Shown: positions 36,109 to 45,476 of the stretch, piece after piece
Position numbering within the stretch: the stretch's first letter is position 1
How the letters are laid out: each line of letters opens with the position of its first letter
Assembly (NCBI RefSeq): GCF_016461825.1
Contig: NZ_JAEMNU010000051.1
Location: 25,640-89,639, forward strand
Origin: Rugamonas violacea
GTDB taxonomy: Bacteria; Pseudomonadota; Gammaproteobacteria; Burkholderiales; Burkholderiaceae_D
Direction of reading: 5' to 3'
Length of the DNA: 64,000 nucleotides
The notes under the pieces: generated by a model
Database searches by the model: none
Told to the model about the DNA's origin: nothing
Seen by the model: the letters and a program-made list of their open reading frames with translations, nothing else
Program-made: the position numbers and the translations under genes

Positions 36109-36885
36109 CTACTGAGCGATGCGGAATTCGATGCGGCGATTGCGGGCGCGGCCGTCGGCGCCGCCGTTGTCGGCCACCGGCCGGTCCGGTCCCTGGCCGG
36201 AGACGGCGATCATGTCCGGGTTGATGCCCTTGTCGGCCAGATACTGGCGCACCGTCTCGGCCCGCGCCTGACTAAGGCCCAGGTTGCTCAGCCGCAGGCC
36301 GACGTTGTCGGTGTGGCCGATCACTTCCACCTTCTTGCCCTTGACCTTCTGCAAGGCGGCGGCCATCTCGTCGAGGATGCCCTTGCCCGAGGCGGTCAGC
36401 GTCGCCTTGCCGCTGTCAAATTCGATGATGCGTTTGGCCAGCGTGTCGTCCAGCAGGTTCTGTTCGGCCGCCGACACGCGCAGGCCGTTGTTGACGGTGT
36501 AGGTGGGATTGAGGCTGGTGGCGATGTCGCTGGCGATCTGCTGGCGCTGCGCTTCGTTGGCCACCTCGCCGCGCAGGCTGACGTTGTTGCCGTCGACCTT
36601 GAGCTGGCCCTTGCTGATCAGCTTGAGATTCGGCCCGATCAACTTCTGCACATAAGCGCTCCAGTTCGGCGGCAGCGACACATTGCCGATCGCCACCTGG
36701 TCGACCACCCGCTCGCTGCCGTACAGCTCGCGCAAACGGCCCAGCACGGCGGCCTTGCTGACCTCGTCGGGCACGGTGCCGTTGACCACGATCTGGCCCG
36801 GCTTGGGGCCGGCCGGCGCCGCCATCTGGGCGTTGGCGGCGGCGCCCAGCAGGCACAATAGCAACAGGGTAGGACGATGCGGCAT
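36109..36885 (-). CDS. T6SS-linked BON/OmpA-domain periplasmic protein
   Basis: A 258-aa exported protein. Signal peptide MPHRPTLLLLCLLGAAANAQ, then two BON-like segments (IVVNGTVPDEVSKAAVLGRLRELYG and LKVDGNNVSLRGEVANEAQRQQIAS). An OmpA-C peptidoglycan-binding domain follows, with IEFDSGKATLTASG, VEVIGHTDNVG and NRRIEFRI. The start at 36885 is chosen because the signal peptide begins there. It is the last gene of tssM-tagF-this gene, 19 bp after tagF. It probably anchors the T6SS to the cell wall in place of a TagL-type TssL extension. Confidence 0.82.
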   Translation of the reverse strand: MPHRPTLLLLCLLGAAANAQMAAPAGPKPGQIVVNGTVPDEVSKAAVLGRLRELYGSERVVDQVAIGNVSLPPNWSAYVQKLIGPNLKLISKGQLKVDGNNVSLRGEVANEAQRQQIASDIATSLNPTYTVNNGLRVSAAEQNLLDDTLAKRIIEFDSGKATLTASGKGILDEMAAALQKVKGKKVEVIGHTDNVGLRLSNLGLSQARAETVRQYLADKGINPDMIAVSGQGPDRPVADNGGADGRARNRRIEFRIAQ

Positions 36886-36904
36886 GGCGGCGCTCCCGGC
36901 GGAT

Positions 36905-37873
36905 TCAGACAAAGGTTTCGTGGAACAGCGCATGTACCGAGCGCAACGACAACTGCCCCTGCTCCAGATAGGTCGACAGTTTCTGCACGCCGGCCTGGTC
37001 GCCCAGCATCATCTCGACCCAGCCGGTGTCGGCGCAATCGATCAATTGCTCGCTGGCGCACCGCGCGTCGATGATGGCCAGCAAGGTCGCCGGCGCGGCG
37101 CCGTCGAAGCCGACCACCAGCGTGGGCCGCCCGTACAGCTCGGTGAAGAACAGCGCCAGCTCGAAGTCGGCCTGTTGCAGGAAGGGGGCGATCAGGTCCA
37201 GCCAAAACGCCGCCACGAGGAAGCGATGCTCCTCTTCCTGCGGCAGCGGCAAGGCCAGACTGCGCTCCAGCCTGGCCGCGCCGCTGCCGCGCACCGGCTG
37301 CAACAACAAGCCCAGCGCCAGCACGGTCTGGCGCACCGTTTTACTGGCCAGCATCATTTCCAGCCCGGCCAGGCTGTGGCTGTCGAGGAAGCGGAGGAAA
37401 TCGTCGTCGTGCGTGGCCGCGTCGGGATCGAGCTCGAGCGTCACGGCGGCCAGCGCATGCAGCCGTTCGCCGGGTTCGGCCGTGGCCAGCACGGCGCCGC
37501 ACTGCCGCGCCAGCTCGCGCCACAAGGGCGCCAGCACCAGCGGGCTGCGGGCGAGGAAGGCCGGCGGCGCGGCGATGTCGAGCGTGCTCATGGCCAGGAA
37601 GGGATAGCGGCGCTGCGACTGGTCGCCGCTGGCGATCAGCCGGCCGGCGATCGCCCGCTTGCTGCGCGTGCCGACGAAGGCGAAGTGCAGCGGCGCCAGC
37701 GCGTCGTAATGCTGTTTCCAGCGCGGATCGGCGGTGAGCGCGCTCATCACGCCGGCCAGCCACTGGTCGAGCAGGTCGACCAGGGCGGCGTTGTCGGCCG
37801 CGCGGATGAAGTCGCTGCGGGCGGGAATCTTGCCGAAGTAGCCGACCCGGCTGCGTTGCGGCGCCCGCTTCAC
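36905..37873 (-). CDS. tagF: T6SS regulator/accessory protein TagF
   Basis: A 322-aa TagF (SciT-type) protein. It opens VKRAPQRSRVGYFGKIPARSDFIR, the family hallmark GYFGKxPARGDF, followed by DQWLAGVMSAL and FAFVGTRSKRAIAGRLIASGDQSQRRYPF. In other systems TagF acts as a post-translational repressor of T6SS assembly. The start is GTG at 37873 overlapping the tssM stop as GTGA. No PppA phosphatase, PpkA kinase or Fha gene lies in the window, so the threonine-phosphorylation branch is either absent or encoded elsewhere. Confidence 0.88.
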   Translation of the reverse strand: MKRAPQRSRVGYFGKIPARSDFIRAADNAALVDLLDQWLAGVMSALTADPRWKQHYDALAPLHFAFVGTRSKRAIAGRLIASGDQSQRRYPFLAMSTLDIAAPPAFLARSPLVLAPLWRELARQCGAVLATAEPGERLHALAAVTLELDPDAATHDDDFLRFLDSHSLAGLEMMLASKTVRQTVLALGLLLQPVRGSGAARLERSLALPLPQEEEHRFLVAAFWLDLIAPFLQQADFELALFFTELYGRPTLVVGFDGAAPATLLAIIDARCASEQLIDCADTGWVEMMLGDQAGVQKLSTYLEQGQLSLRSVHALFHETFV

Positions 37874-40800
37874 GGCGCCGCTCCGACTATGGTTTCCGGC
37901 AAGCTCATGCCACGGAAGCCCTGCTCCTGCGGCGCCGCGCCCGCGCCGCCCCGGCTTTCCGGGCTGCTGGTGATTTTCAGATCCATCGCCACGCTGATCG
38001 CGCCGTTGCTCCAGCGCAGTTCGTAGACGCCGCCGTCTTTCTTCTTCTTGTCGGCCGCGTCGATCATGCGCTTCAGGCCGAACTGGCCGGGCTCGTTGAA
38101 CAGCTCGACGCTGCGGCCGTCGAAGCCGACGGCGGTGATGCGGGCGCCGGGCGCGCCCTGCGGGCTGGGATGGACCATATTGCTCCACTGCACCGGCGTG
38201 TTGCGGTAGCGCAGTTGCTGGCCGTCGATTTCGATGGTGTATTCCAGCGTGCCGGGCGCGGGCATGGGCTGGATCTGGAACACCGTCTGCGCCGCCGCCG
38301 ACGAGCTCGCCACTCCGCCGGCGCCGACCGGCGCGATCCAGCCGGGAAAGCGTGCCACCACCTGCGGCAGCAGCTGGATGCCCATGTCGGCCCAGGTGCG
38401 CGCCGCCAGCACGTCGCCGCGGCGCACCACCAGCGGCCCCATCGCCGTGCCGACGAACTTGGCGATCACGCCGTCCGGGCCGAAGAACTGGGCGATCTCG
38501 GCATTGCTGGCCTCGATCCGCGACGTTGGCGAAAACGGATATTTGTTCGCCAGCGATTGCCGGAACGGTTCGTACACCTGGGCCAGCCAGGTCTTGTTGA
38601 GCTCCGCCTCGGCCGGGGCGATGATGACGGCGAAGGTCTGCATCAGCGGCCGCACCAGGATCGGACGGATGGCTTGCTTCTGGCCGTCGCTCATGCCGGT
38701 CAGCATCTGCTCGTCGACATAGCGCAGCGCTTCGGCCAGCTCGGAGCCGCTGCCCTCCAGGGTCTGTTGCATGAACTGGCGCGCGCCCGGGCCTGGATCG
38801 CCCTGGTTCTTCAACTGGTTCAAGCGGCTGCGCAACTTGGACAGCGCGTCCATATACGAGCGCATCAGCGAGGCATCCTTGTCCCTGGTCGACACCAGCT
38901 TGCCGACACCGGCGAATTCCCGCCCCACCGGCCCCATCGGCCGGTCGAAACGCGCCTGGTCGAGTTGGATGTTGACGTTGCTGAGGGGCGCAGGCGCGCG
39001 CCGCAGCACGGTGGTCTTGATCCACTCCCACACACCGCCGCGCACCTGCTGCATGTCGGCATTGCCCAGCGTCGGATTGTCCCAGTTGGTTTGCTCGTAG
39101 ATGGCCGTCAACAACTTGGCGATCGGCGACGACTGCGGATCGCCCAGCCGGTTCATGGCGACGACGGCGCCGTTGAAGCCGTTCAGGTCGGCGACGGTGA
39201 CGCCCTGCACGAACTTCTGCCACTCTTTCGCATAGTCGGCCTTGTACAGGTCGATCAAGCCCTTCTGGATCTGTTCCGGGCTGCCCTCCAGCGTCAGGTC
39301 GTCCTTCGAGGCTGTCTTCAACACCCAGTCGACGCTTTGCAATTCGTGGCTGGCGGCATCCCTGAAGGCGCCATGGACATACTTTTCCCAGGCGTCTCGG
39401 GTGAAGGCGCCGGCCACCGCATGGCTGCCGACGATCAGCGCCTGATCCTGCTCGCCGACGATGCGCGCCACCGTCATGCCGGGAAAGCGCGTCGCGGCGC
39501 GGGCGCGCACATCGGCGTACACACGCTCGCGCGCCGGCATGCCGCGCACCACCCGGCGCAGATTCTCGCGCGCCTGGTCGACCAGCGCCAGCCTTGCCTC
39601 CACGCGCGGCCAGCTGGGGTCGGCGATCTGACTGAGGTAGAAGCTCATCAGCCGCTCGGCGCTGCGGATCAGTTGTTCGCGCGGCATGGCGCCACGGTTG
39701 CTTTCCAGCCAGCCACGCCAGTAGCGCGTCATCTGGTCGTTGAGGTGGCTCGCTTCGGCGTGGGATTTGTCGACCAGCATCAAGTAAGTCTTCAAGGCGT
39801 TGTAGGCATCTTCGATATTGGTCGGCGAGGCGTCCAGATATTGCCGGCTGGCCGAGGGTGCAATCGACGCGGCGGTTGGCAAGGCGGACTGGGCCGTTGG
39901 CGCGGCGCTTGTCGCAACGGCTCCGGCTCCGGCAGCGGCAGCGGCGGCGGTGGCTGCGGTGGCGGTGGCGGTGGCGGTGGCGGTGGCGGTGGCTGCGCCA
40001 GCGACTGTCGCGGTAACCGTCGCGGCGGACGCGGACGGGGGCGCCGCGTCGCCGCGCCCTGCCGGCCTGAGCTGGTCGGCATTCGCGTTCATCTCGGCCA
40101 ACAAGCCTTCCAGAGCGCTCAGCACCGGCTTGAGCATGACCTCGCGCGCGCCGAAGAAATACTCTTCGCGCAATTTACGCTCCAGCAATTCGCCCTGATA
40201 CAAGCCCATGCGCAAGGACCAGGGCCGTTCGCGCCGGTAACTATCCAGTTGCTCTATGCGGTCCTGCAATATCTCCAGCGCCTCCAGACGCGACTGCAAG
40301 TCGATGCGGTTCTGCTGCAGCTTGACCACCTTGTCGAGGTCGGCCTGCACATTGCTGACCAGTTGACGGTTGCCCAGGTAAGACCAGCTCCAGCCGCCCA
40401 GCGCCCCGCCCAGCACGATGGCGGCGGTGAAGAAGGCCGCATAGCGCAGCTGAATCTTGTTCTTGCTGGCATATTGCGACACCAAGTCTCGGTCGGCGAA
40501 AATCACCTTGCGGAACAAACTCAGCAGAAAATAGCCGGACTGGCCCGGATGCTCCCAGGTTTGCGCCGGCCCCGGCTGCAAGGCAAAGCGCTCGGCCACG
40601 CGCTGCGTCTGCTCACTGAGCGGCACGCCCTCCTGCAAGGCGCTGCTGAAGTAATAGCCGCGAAACACCGGCTTGAACTGATACCGGTTTTCCTCGAACA
40701 GCGTGGCCAGGAAGGCGCGCAGCGGGGCGCGCACTGTGGCGAACTCAATGGGAAAAGTGAACACGCCGGGCGCTATGCGCTCGCGCCGTCCCTGCCCCAT

Positions 40801-41757
40801 GTTCGCTAGGCTCATCTCTTGCAGCCCGGAGCACAATTCATCGAAGCTTTGCTCGAAGAATGTGAGCAATTGCTGGCTGGTGGTCTTGCGCTTGTAAGGC
40901 ATGGTGGCGCCCCAGACGCGCTCGCACTCGCTACGCTCGGCGCGGTCGAAAAAGTCGCCGAAGCCGGCGATCAGGTCGACCTTGGTCAACAACAGGTACA
41001 CCGGGGCGAACACTTCCAGGCGCTCGATCAGGTCCTGCACCCGCTGGCGCAAGCTGCGCGCCAAGGCGATGCCGGCCTCGGGATGGTCGCCGCGCAAGTC
41101 GGCCATGCTGACGGCGATGATGATGCCGTTGATCGGCGCCCGCTTGCGGTACTTCTTCAGCAGATCGAGAAAGCCATGCCACTCGGCACGGTCGCCCTCC
41201 TCCACCGCATAGCGCCCGGCGGTATCGAGCAGGATGCCGTCGGTGGTGAAGAACCAGTCGCAGTTGCGGGTGCCGCCGACGCCGTGCACGATCCGGGCGT
41301 CGGCGAATGGAAATTGCAGGCCGGAATTGGTGATGGCGCTGCTCTTGCCGGCCGATGGATTGCCGATGATCATGTACCACGGCAGTTCATACAGCGCCCG
41401 CGCGCCCGCAGTCACGCCCAGCTTGGAACCCTTGATGGTGGCGATCGCCTTTATCATGTTTTCGCGCAAGGCGGTCACTTCCACCCGCTCCCCCACGCTC
41501 GCCGCGCCGCCGGCCGGCTCGGCGGCCTGGCTGCCGATGGCGTCGCCGAGACGGTCCGATTCACGCTTGGCGTAACGCTGGCGCAGGTAGCGCGTCAAGG
41601 CCCACAACGCAAGGCTCAGCGCCAATGCCGCCAGCGCCCAGATCAGCGCCAGCTCCAGCATTTCCGCGCCCAGATAGAACAGCGCCGCCAAGGCAATGAA
41701 ACCCATCACCGTCAGATGCCGGCTATCGCTGAGAAAGTACCAGATACGTCGCATCAT
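37870..41757 (-). CDS. tssM: T6SS inner-membrane protein TssM (IcmF type)
   Basis: A 1295-aa TssM. Two N-terminal helices (about 16-56) precede a cytoplasmic NTPase-like domain with an intact Walker A GNPSAGKSS (132-140). A third helix lies near 447-470 and the rest is periplasmic. A long Ala/Thr/Pro-rich insertion occurs at about 570-640, part of it encoded by a hexanucleotide tandem repeat. The C-terminal TssJ-binding region contains YTIEIDGQQLRYRNTPVQWSNMVHPS and VYELRWSNGAISVAMDLKI. It is coupled to tagF and lies 126 bp after the M15 peptidase gene. Confidence 0.93.
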   Translation of the reverse strand: MMRRIWYFLSDSRHLTVMGFIALAALFYLGAEMLELALIWALAALALSLALWALTRYLRQRYAKRESDRLGDAIGSQAAEPAGGAASVGERVEVTALRENMIKAIATIKGSKLGVTAGARALYELPWYMIIGNPSAGKSSAITNSGLQFPFADARIVHGVGGTRNCDWFFTTDGILLDTAGRYAVEEGDRAEWHGFLDLLKKYRKRAPINGIIIAVSMADLRGDHPEAGIALARSLRQRVQDLIERLEVFAPVYLLLTKVDLIAGFGDFFDRAERSECERVWGATMPYKRKTTSQQLLTFFEQSFDELCSGLQEMSLANMGQGRRERIAPGVFTFPIEFATVRAPLRAFLATLFEENRYQFKPVFRGYYFSSALQEGVPLSEQTQRVAERFALQPGPAQTWEHPGQSGYFLLSLFRKVIFADRDLVSQYASKNKIQLRYAAFFTAAIVLGGALGGWSWSYLGNRQLVSNVQADLDKVVKLQQNRIDLQSRLEALEILQDRIEQLDSYRRERPWSLRMGLYQGELLERKLREEYFFGAREVMLKPVLSALEGLLAEMNANADQLRPAGRGDAAPPSASAATVTATVAGAATATATATATATAATAAAAAAGAGAVATSAAPTAQSALPTAASIAPSASRQYLDASPTNIEDAYNALKTYLMLVDKSHAEASHLNDQMTRYWRGWLESNRGAMPREQLIRSAERLMSFYLSQIADPSWPRVEARLALVDQARENLRRVVRGMPARERVYADVRARAATRFPGMTVARIVGEQDQALIVGSHAVAGAFTRDAWEKYVHGAFRDAASHELQSVDWVLKTASKDDLTLEGSPEQIQKGLIDLYKADYAKEWQKFVQGVTVADLNGFNGAVVAMNRLGDPQSSPIAKLLTAIYEQTNWDNPTLGNADMQQVRGGVWEWIKTTVLRRAPAPLSNVNIQLDQARFDRPMGPVGREFAGVGKLVSTRDKDASLMRSYMDALSKLRSRLNQLKNQGDPGPGARQFMQQTLEGSGSELAEALRYVDEQMLTGMSDGQKQAIRPILVRPLMQTFAVIIAPAEAELNKTWLAQVYEPFRQSLANKYPFSPTSRIEASNAEIAQFFGPDGVIAKFVGTAMGPLVVRRGDVLAARTWADMGIQLLPQVVARFPGWIAPVGAGGVASSSAAAQTVFQIQPMPAPGTLEYTIEIDGQQLRYRNTPVQWSNMVHPSPQGAPGARITAVGFDGRSVELFNEPGQFGLKRMIDAADKKKKDGGVYELRWSNGAISVAMDLKITSSPESRGGAGAAPQEQGFRGMSLPETIVGAAP
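39955..39993. repeat. Hexanucleotide tandem repeat inside tssM
   Basis: About six units of GGCGGT on the plus strand (GCCACC on the coding strand) encode alternating Ala-Thr around residues 588-601. Changes in copy number would lengthen or shorten the linker by two residues without shifting frame. Confidence 0.8.
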
Positions 41758-41883
41758 GGGCAGGCTCGCAAGGTTGACGGAGGGGCGCGCGGCGGGCAGT
41801 CCGGCCAGGCGAACCGAACCATGGTGCCACCATCAATGCGACGATTTCTTGAGGGAAAACAACCATAGCGGCAAGCGCAGGCC

Positions 41884-42723
41884 TTATTTCCGGACCGTGC
41901 CCGGCAAACGCAATTCGGTGTGGCCGAAGTCCATCATGGTCCAGCGGCCACCCCAGTGCAGGCCGGCCGCTTCGGCCACCTCGCCGTACAGACGATAGCC
42001 GCGCATGGCCCACGGATCCTTTTCCGAAATCACCAGCTTGCCGTCGCGCAGAAAGGCGCAGTCCGCCGCCAGGCCGAACTGGTGGTAGCTCTGGAAAGCA
42101 CGGGCGTTGGTCACCGCCGGACCGGCCGTCGCCAGCATGTCTTGCCGCTGCGGGCTGCGGTAACCTTCCAGGATCGCCATGTCGTAACCATGGGTTTCCT
42201 TCATGATCTTGAAGACCGTCAACAAGCGCTGCGCAAAGGCGGCGTCCAGCAAACGCCAGTTGCGATTGGCGCTGTCGAGCATGGGACGCAACTGCGCCAC
42301 CTCGGTGGTGACGAAAGCCGGTGGCGGCAAGGGTGTTGGCGGCACCAGCTGTTCGCCCTGCAACAAGGCCAGCACCTGGGGATTGACGTCGTGGCTGGCC
42401 CCCTCGAACCCGCCCAGCATGCCCCGACCGCTGACCAGCCAGGCCAGCAGCGGCGGCACGGTCAGCAACACGCCGGCGGCAAGCAACAGCAGGCAATGCC
42501 GCAGCAATAGCCGCAGCAGGCTCGACAGCCCGTTTTTCACGCGCGCACCGGCCACGCCGGCCTGCCGCACGCCCTGCCGATTCAAGCGCTGCCAGTGCGA
42601 CTCCAGCGCCCGCGTCAGTTGCGCCAGCGATTGCGCCACCAGCTCGCGTCCGCCGGAAAACAGCAACAACCATGCGCCCGCGCAGATCAGCAGAAAAAAT
42701 ACCAGCACAGAAAAGATAAACAT
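41884..42723 (-). CDS. T6SS-associated M15 peptidase (TagX-like peptidoglycan hydrolase)
   Basis: A 279-aa membrane-anchored peptidase: one N-terminal helix, a second helix at about 85-105, then an M15/VanY-type domain. Zinc ligands are readable as YHQFGLAADCAF (His and Asp) and DFGHTEL (His). YRSPQRQ is the family's YRSxxxQ substrate motif. I start at 42723 because GGAG lies 6 bases upstream; earlier in-frame starts at 42735 and 42765 lack this. Related M15 proteins open peptidoglycan for T6SS assembly. It lies directly upstream of tssM in the same orientation. Confidence 0.83.
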   Translation of the reverse strand: MFIFSVLVFFLLICAGAWLLLFSGGRELVAQSLAQLTRALESHWQRLNRQGVRQAGVAGARVKNGLSSLLRLLLRHCLLLLAAGVLLTVPPLLAWLVSGRGMLGGFEGASHDVNPQVLALLQGEQLVPPTPLPPPAFVTTEVAQLRPMLDSANRNWRLLDAAFAQRLLTVFKIMKETHGYDMAILEGYRSPQRQDMLATAGPAVTNARAFQSYHQFGLAADCAFLRDGKLVISEKDPWAMRGYRLYGEVAEAAGLHWGGRWTMMDFGHTELRLPGTVRK

Positions 42724-42850
42724 GGTGCGCTCCATCAATGCGAGCTGGACGCACAGATCGGACACTTGCTGTCAGCCCGGCCCAGATCGCTACAGCGTAG
42801 CCCTGCCGGGCCAGCGTGTAGAAGGCTAGATCAATGTCGGGGAGGATATT

Positions 42851-43777
42851 TTGGACACTTCGAATCAAAGACCGAACCTGCTATCGAAAAGCGCCTCGGG
42901 CAATCACGGCACGCCCCCAGCCGCCGGCAACGGCGAGCGCATCCTGGCCAGCTTGGAACGGGGCGGCACCACGCTAATGGTGCCGCATCGGCCCAGCCGC
43001 GTTCAGCTCAACGGTTGGACGCTGGCCCTGTTGTTGTTGCTGCTGATACTAGGCGTGTCGGCATGGCTGACCCACCGCGATGGCGTCGCGCCACTGCGCC
43101 ATGCGCTGCCGTTGAGCGCGCGCGCGCCCATGCCGCCCCTGCCGGCGCTGCCCACCCTGTTGGCCTCAGCGCCAGCACAGCAAACCATGGCCAACACCGC
43201 GCCGGCCGCCATCGTCAACGAAGCGGCCGCCGCCCATCCCCACTCGGACAACAACGATACCTTGGTCGAGATCATCCGTCCTGCCAGGCCTAGCGCCAAA
43301 CCGGCCTACCTGCCCGCCACTCCAGCGGGCCGGGTCGGCAATGGCGCGGGCAGGACCGCCGCCAACACCGGCGCCACGGCGACCACCTTGGCGGCTGGGC
43401 CAGCGCCACGCTCCATCGCCAAGGCCGGGGCCGGCGCGGCCAAGCCGGCGCAAACGCCGCATCTTGCTGCCCGGCTCGACAGTCCCGCACCTGTCCGCGC
43501 CAAGAAGCCCACGGCCCTCGGCGCCACGGCCGGCAGCGCCGTCGGCAGCGACACCGATGTGGCCTTGCTGACGGCGCTGGTGGCCCACGCCAGCGCTCCC
43601 GTCACGCTACTGGTCGAGGAAAGCCGGGACGTCGTCGAACGCAAGGAAGGCGACGCCACCGCCGGCCTGCTGCGACGGTGCAAGCAATTGGGGCCGCTCG
43701 AAGGCATGCTATGCCGTTCCCGCATCTGTTCCGGTCGCTGGGACAACGACGCCGCCTGCCGCGCGCCCAACCGCTGA
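42851..43777 (+). CDS. Single-pass membrane protein with disordered region and C-terminal Cys motif
   Basis: A 308-aa protein of unknown function. GGAGG lies 5 bases before a TTG start, the only plausible one. Residues 50-72 form one helix (LNGWTLALLLLLLILGVSAWL), so the rest is probably periplasmic. Residues about 85-240 are Ala/Pro/Thr-rich and likely disordered. The end carries LLRRCKQLGPLEGMLCRSRICSGRWDNDAACR, with four cysteines in 25 residues. It is divergent from the M15/tssM operon and could be an accessory T6SS or envelope protein; sequence does not decide. Confidence 0.6.
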   Translation: MDTSNQRPNLLSKSASGNHGTPPAAGNGERILASLERGGTTLMVPHRPSRVQLNGWTLALLLLLLILGVSAWLTHRDGVAPLRHALPLSARAPMPPLPALPTLLASAPAQQTMANTAPAAIVNEAAAAHPHSDNNDTLVEIIRPARPSAKPAYLPATPAGRVGNGAGRTAANTGATATTLAAGPAPRSIAKAGAGAAKPAQTPHLAARLDSPAPVRAKKPTALGATAGSAVGSDTDVALLTALVAHASAPVTLLVEESRDVVERKEGDATAGLLRRCKQLGPLEGMLCRSRICSGRWDNDAACRAPNR

Positions 43778-43807
43778 GGCCACAGCGACGCAACGGCAAC
43801 GCATCGG

Positions 43808-44251
43808 CTACTGGACGGCCAGTTGCTTGCCGCCGCTGCCAGTGCGCTTCGGCAGGTTCAACTGCAACACGCCATTGTCGTAACGGGCCTGGGCCTGTTC
43901 ATCGTCAACCTCTTGTGGCAGCGTGAAGCTGCGGTGCAACTGGCCGTAGTAGCGCTCGCTACGCAGGTTGCCGCCCTCTCCCTCGTTTTTCTCCTGCCTG
44001 ACCTCCGCCGTCAGCGACACCTGGTTGCCGTTGATCGCCACCTTGATATCCTCCTTGTTAACACCGGGAATCTCGGCCCTCACCACATACTCCTGTTCCG
44101 TCTCGTTGACGTCCATCCGCAGGCGCGGCGTCGTCTCCATGCTACGGAACACGGTGGGCGAAAAATCACGGAATAATTCGTCGATATCGCGCAGCGGGTC
44201 GTACCGGCTGAGATCGCGGAACGGATCGAACCGCATCAGATTGTTAGCCAT
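43808..44251 (-). CDS. Hsp20/alpha-crystallin small heat-shock protein
   Basis: A 147-aa small heat-shock protein. The alpha-crystallin domain begins near residue 45 with RLRMDVNETEQEYVVRAEIPGVNKEDIKVAINGNQVSLTAEV. ERYYGQLHRSFTLPQEVDDEQAQARYDNGVLQLNLPKR is the classic C-terminal half with the conserved NGVL motif. The ATG at 44251 is preferred over 44254 because AGGAGG then sits 4 bases upstream. It stands alone, convergent with the Cys-motif protein. ATP-independent holdase activity is expected. Confidence 0.92.
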   Translation of the reverse strand: MANNLMRFDPFRDLSRYDPLRDIDELFRDFSPTVFRSMETTPRLRMDVNETEQEYVVRAEIPGVNKEDIKVAINGNQVSLTAEVRQEKNEGEGGNLRSERYYGQLHRSFTLPQEVDDEQAQARYDNGVLQLNLPKRTGSGGKQLAVQ

Positions 44252-44254
44252 CAT

Positions 44255-44614
44255 GCCTCCTTATGGCGCCTTAGCACATATTGTCGAGATCCGGCGCACG
44301 CCCCCGTGACGTCCGCCCTCCCGATATCAATCATAGAAGTCAGTCACCGTGCCGATATGACGCACATCAAACGGTCCCCACCGCCCCGCGCTACCCCGTT
44401 TGCAAAGGAATGGCAACATGTCAGTTAATCCGTCCTGTTCCACATCACTTTTTGTTGCGAAATTGACAGTGTGACTATTCGAGAGGAATGCACGGAAAAT
44501 TGTGGCGATAATGGCATGTTAAGAATATTCCTACAGTGCTCATGCATGCCATCCAGACCTATCCGATGGGCGCATCGCGGGAACGCTGATCCATAACTAG
44601 CCAGGAGAACGACC
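44255..44614. other. Intergenic stretch between hsp20 and the GH19 gene
   Basis: A 360-bp gap between divergent genes with no convincing coding frame. It must hold the hsp20 and GH19 promoters. I see no confident heat-shock (sigma-32) promoter or CIRCE element. Confidence 0.4.
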
Positions 44615-45253
44615 ATGGTGCCGATGACACTTTCCCAAGTACTCCAGCTGGCGCCGAACACCCGCTCCAGTTACCGGGAGGCCTTCCAGAACGGCCAGCA
44701 GGTCGTCGACCGTTACGCCATTTCCCAGACGCCGCTGAGACTGGCGCACTTCCTGGCCCAGGTGCTGCATGAATCGGGCGCGTTGACCGTGCAGTTTGAA
44801 AACCTGAATTACAGCGCCCCTCGTTTGCCGGTGGTCTGGCCCCAACGCTTCCATCCCAAGGGGCCGCTCGATCCCCTGCAATTCGCCAACAATCCCGAAC
44901 GGCTGGCGAACGAGGTGTATGGCGGTCGCATGGGCAACGCGGCGCCAGGCGACGGTTTTCTCTACCGTGGCCGCGGCTTGCTGCAACTGACAGGCAAGGA
45001 TAGTTACGCCGAGGCCACCCGTGACCTGCGCAAGATCGATCCGCACGCACCCGATTTCGTCGTGATGCCGGACAATGTCGTCGCCGCGCCCTGGTGCCTC
45101 AGCGTCGCTGCGGCCGAATGGCTGGCCAAAGGCTGCAACGCGCTGGCCGACGCGGACAATATCGACAAGGTCACGCAGGCGATCAACGGCGGCAGCGTCG
45201 GTCTGGAAGAAAGAAGGGAGTGGCTGCTACGCACCAAGGCCATCTGGCACTAG
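44615..45253 (+). CDS. Glycoside hydrolase family 19 (chitinase/lysozyme-like) protein
   Basis: A 212-aa GH19 catalytic domain without signal peptide or carbohydrate-binding module. The catalytic region is LAHFLAQVLHESGALTVQFENLNYS, with Glu53 as the general acid and Glu62 as the likely second acid. FLYRGRGLLQLTGKDSY is the G-R-G-x-x-Q-L-T-G substrate motif. GGAG precedes the ATG by 8 bases. Such short GH19 proteins often act on peptidoglycan as phage-like lysozymes; lack of a signal suggests release by lysis or another route. A T6SS cargo role is possible but unsupported beyond proximity. Confidence 0.85.
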   Translation: MVPMTLSQVLQLAPNTRSSYREAFQNGQQVVDRYAISQTPLRLAHFLAQVLHESGALTVQFENLNYSAPRLPVVWPQRFHPKGPLDPLQFANNPERLANEVYGGRMGNAAPGDGFLYRGRGLLQLTGKDSYAEATRDLRKIDPHAPDFVVMPDNVVAAPWCLSVAAAEWLAKGCNALADADNIDKVTQAINGGSVGLEERREWLLRTKAIWH

Positions 45254-45476
45254 CGCTGGCCGGGGCGCCGCAGGCTATCGTCCTGCCCGCAGCGCGTGTT
45301 GCGATGCTTGCAATGACTGACTTAACAGAACAAAGCCACTGGACATCCATCACCGGCAGGTGCAAGATTTATCCATTCGCTCTCACCGTTGATCGCGCGC
45401 CGCAGCCGACAGTTGCCGCAACAGCGCGCCTGCGGCATTGTGCGCCCAGCCAGCAAGCCCTAGAAAAATTTCGCCT

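Noticed and set aside
44615-45253. GH19 protein as a T6SS effector
   Set aside because: It lies outside the T6SS operons, has no PAAR, VgrG or Hcp fusion and no adjacent immunity candidate with a signal peptide.
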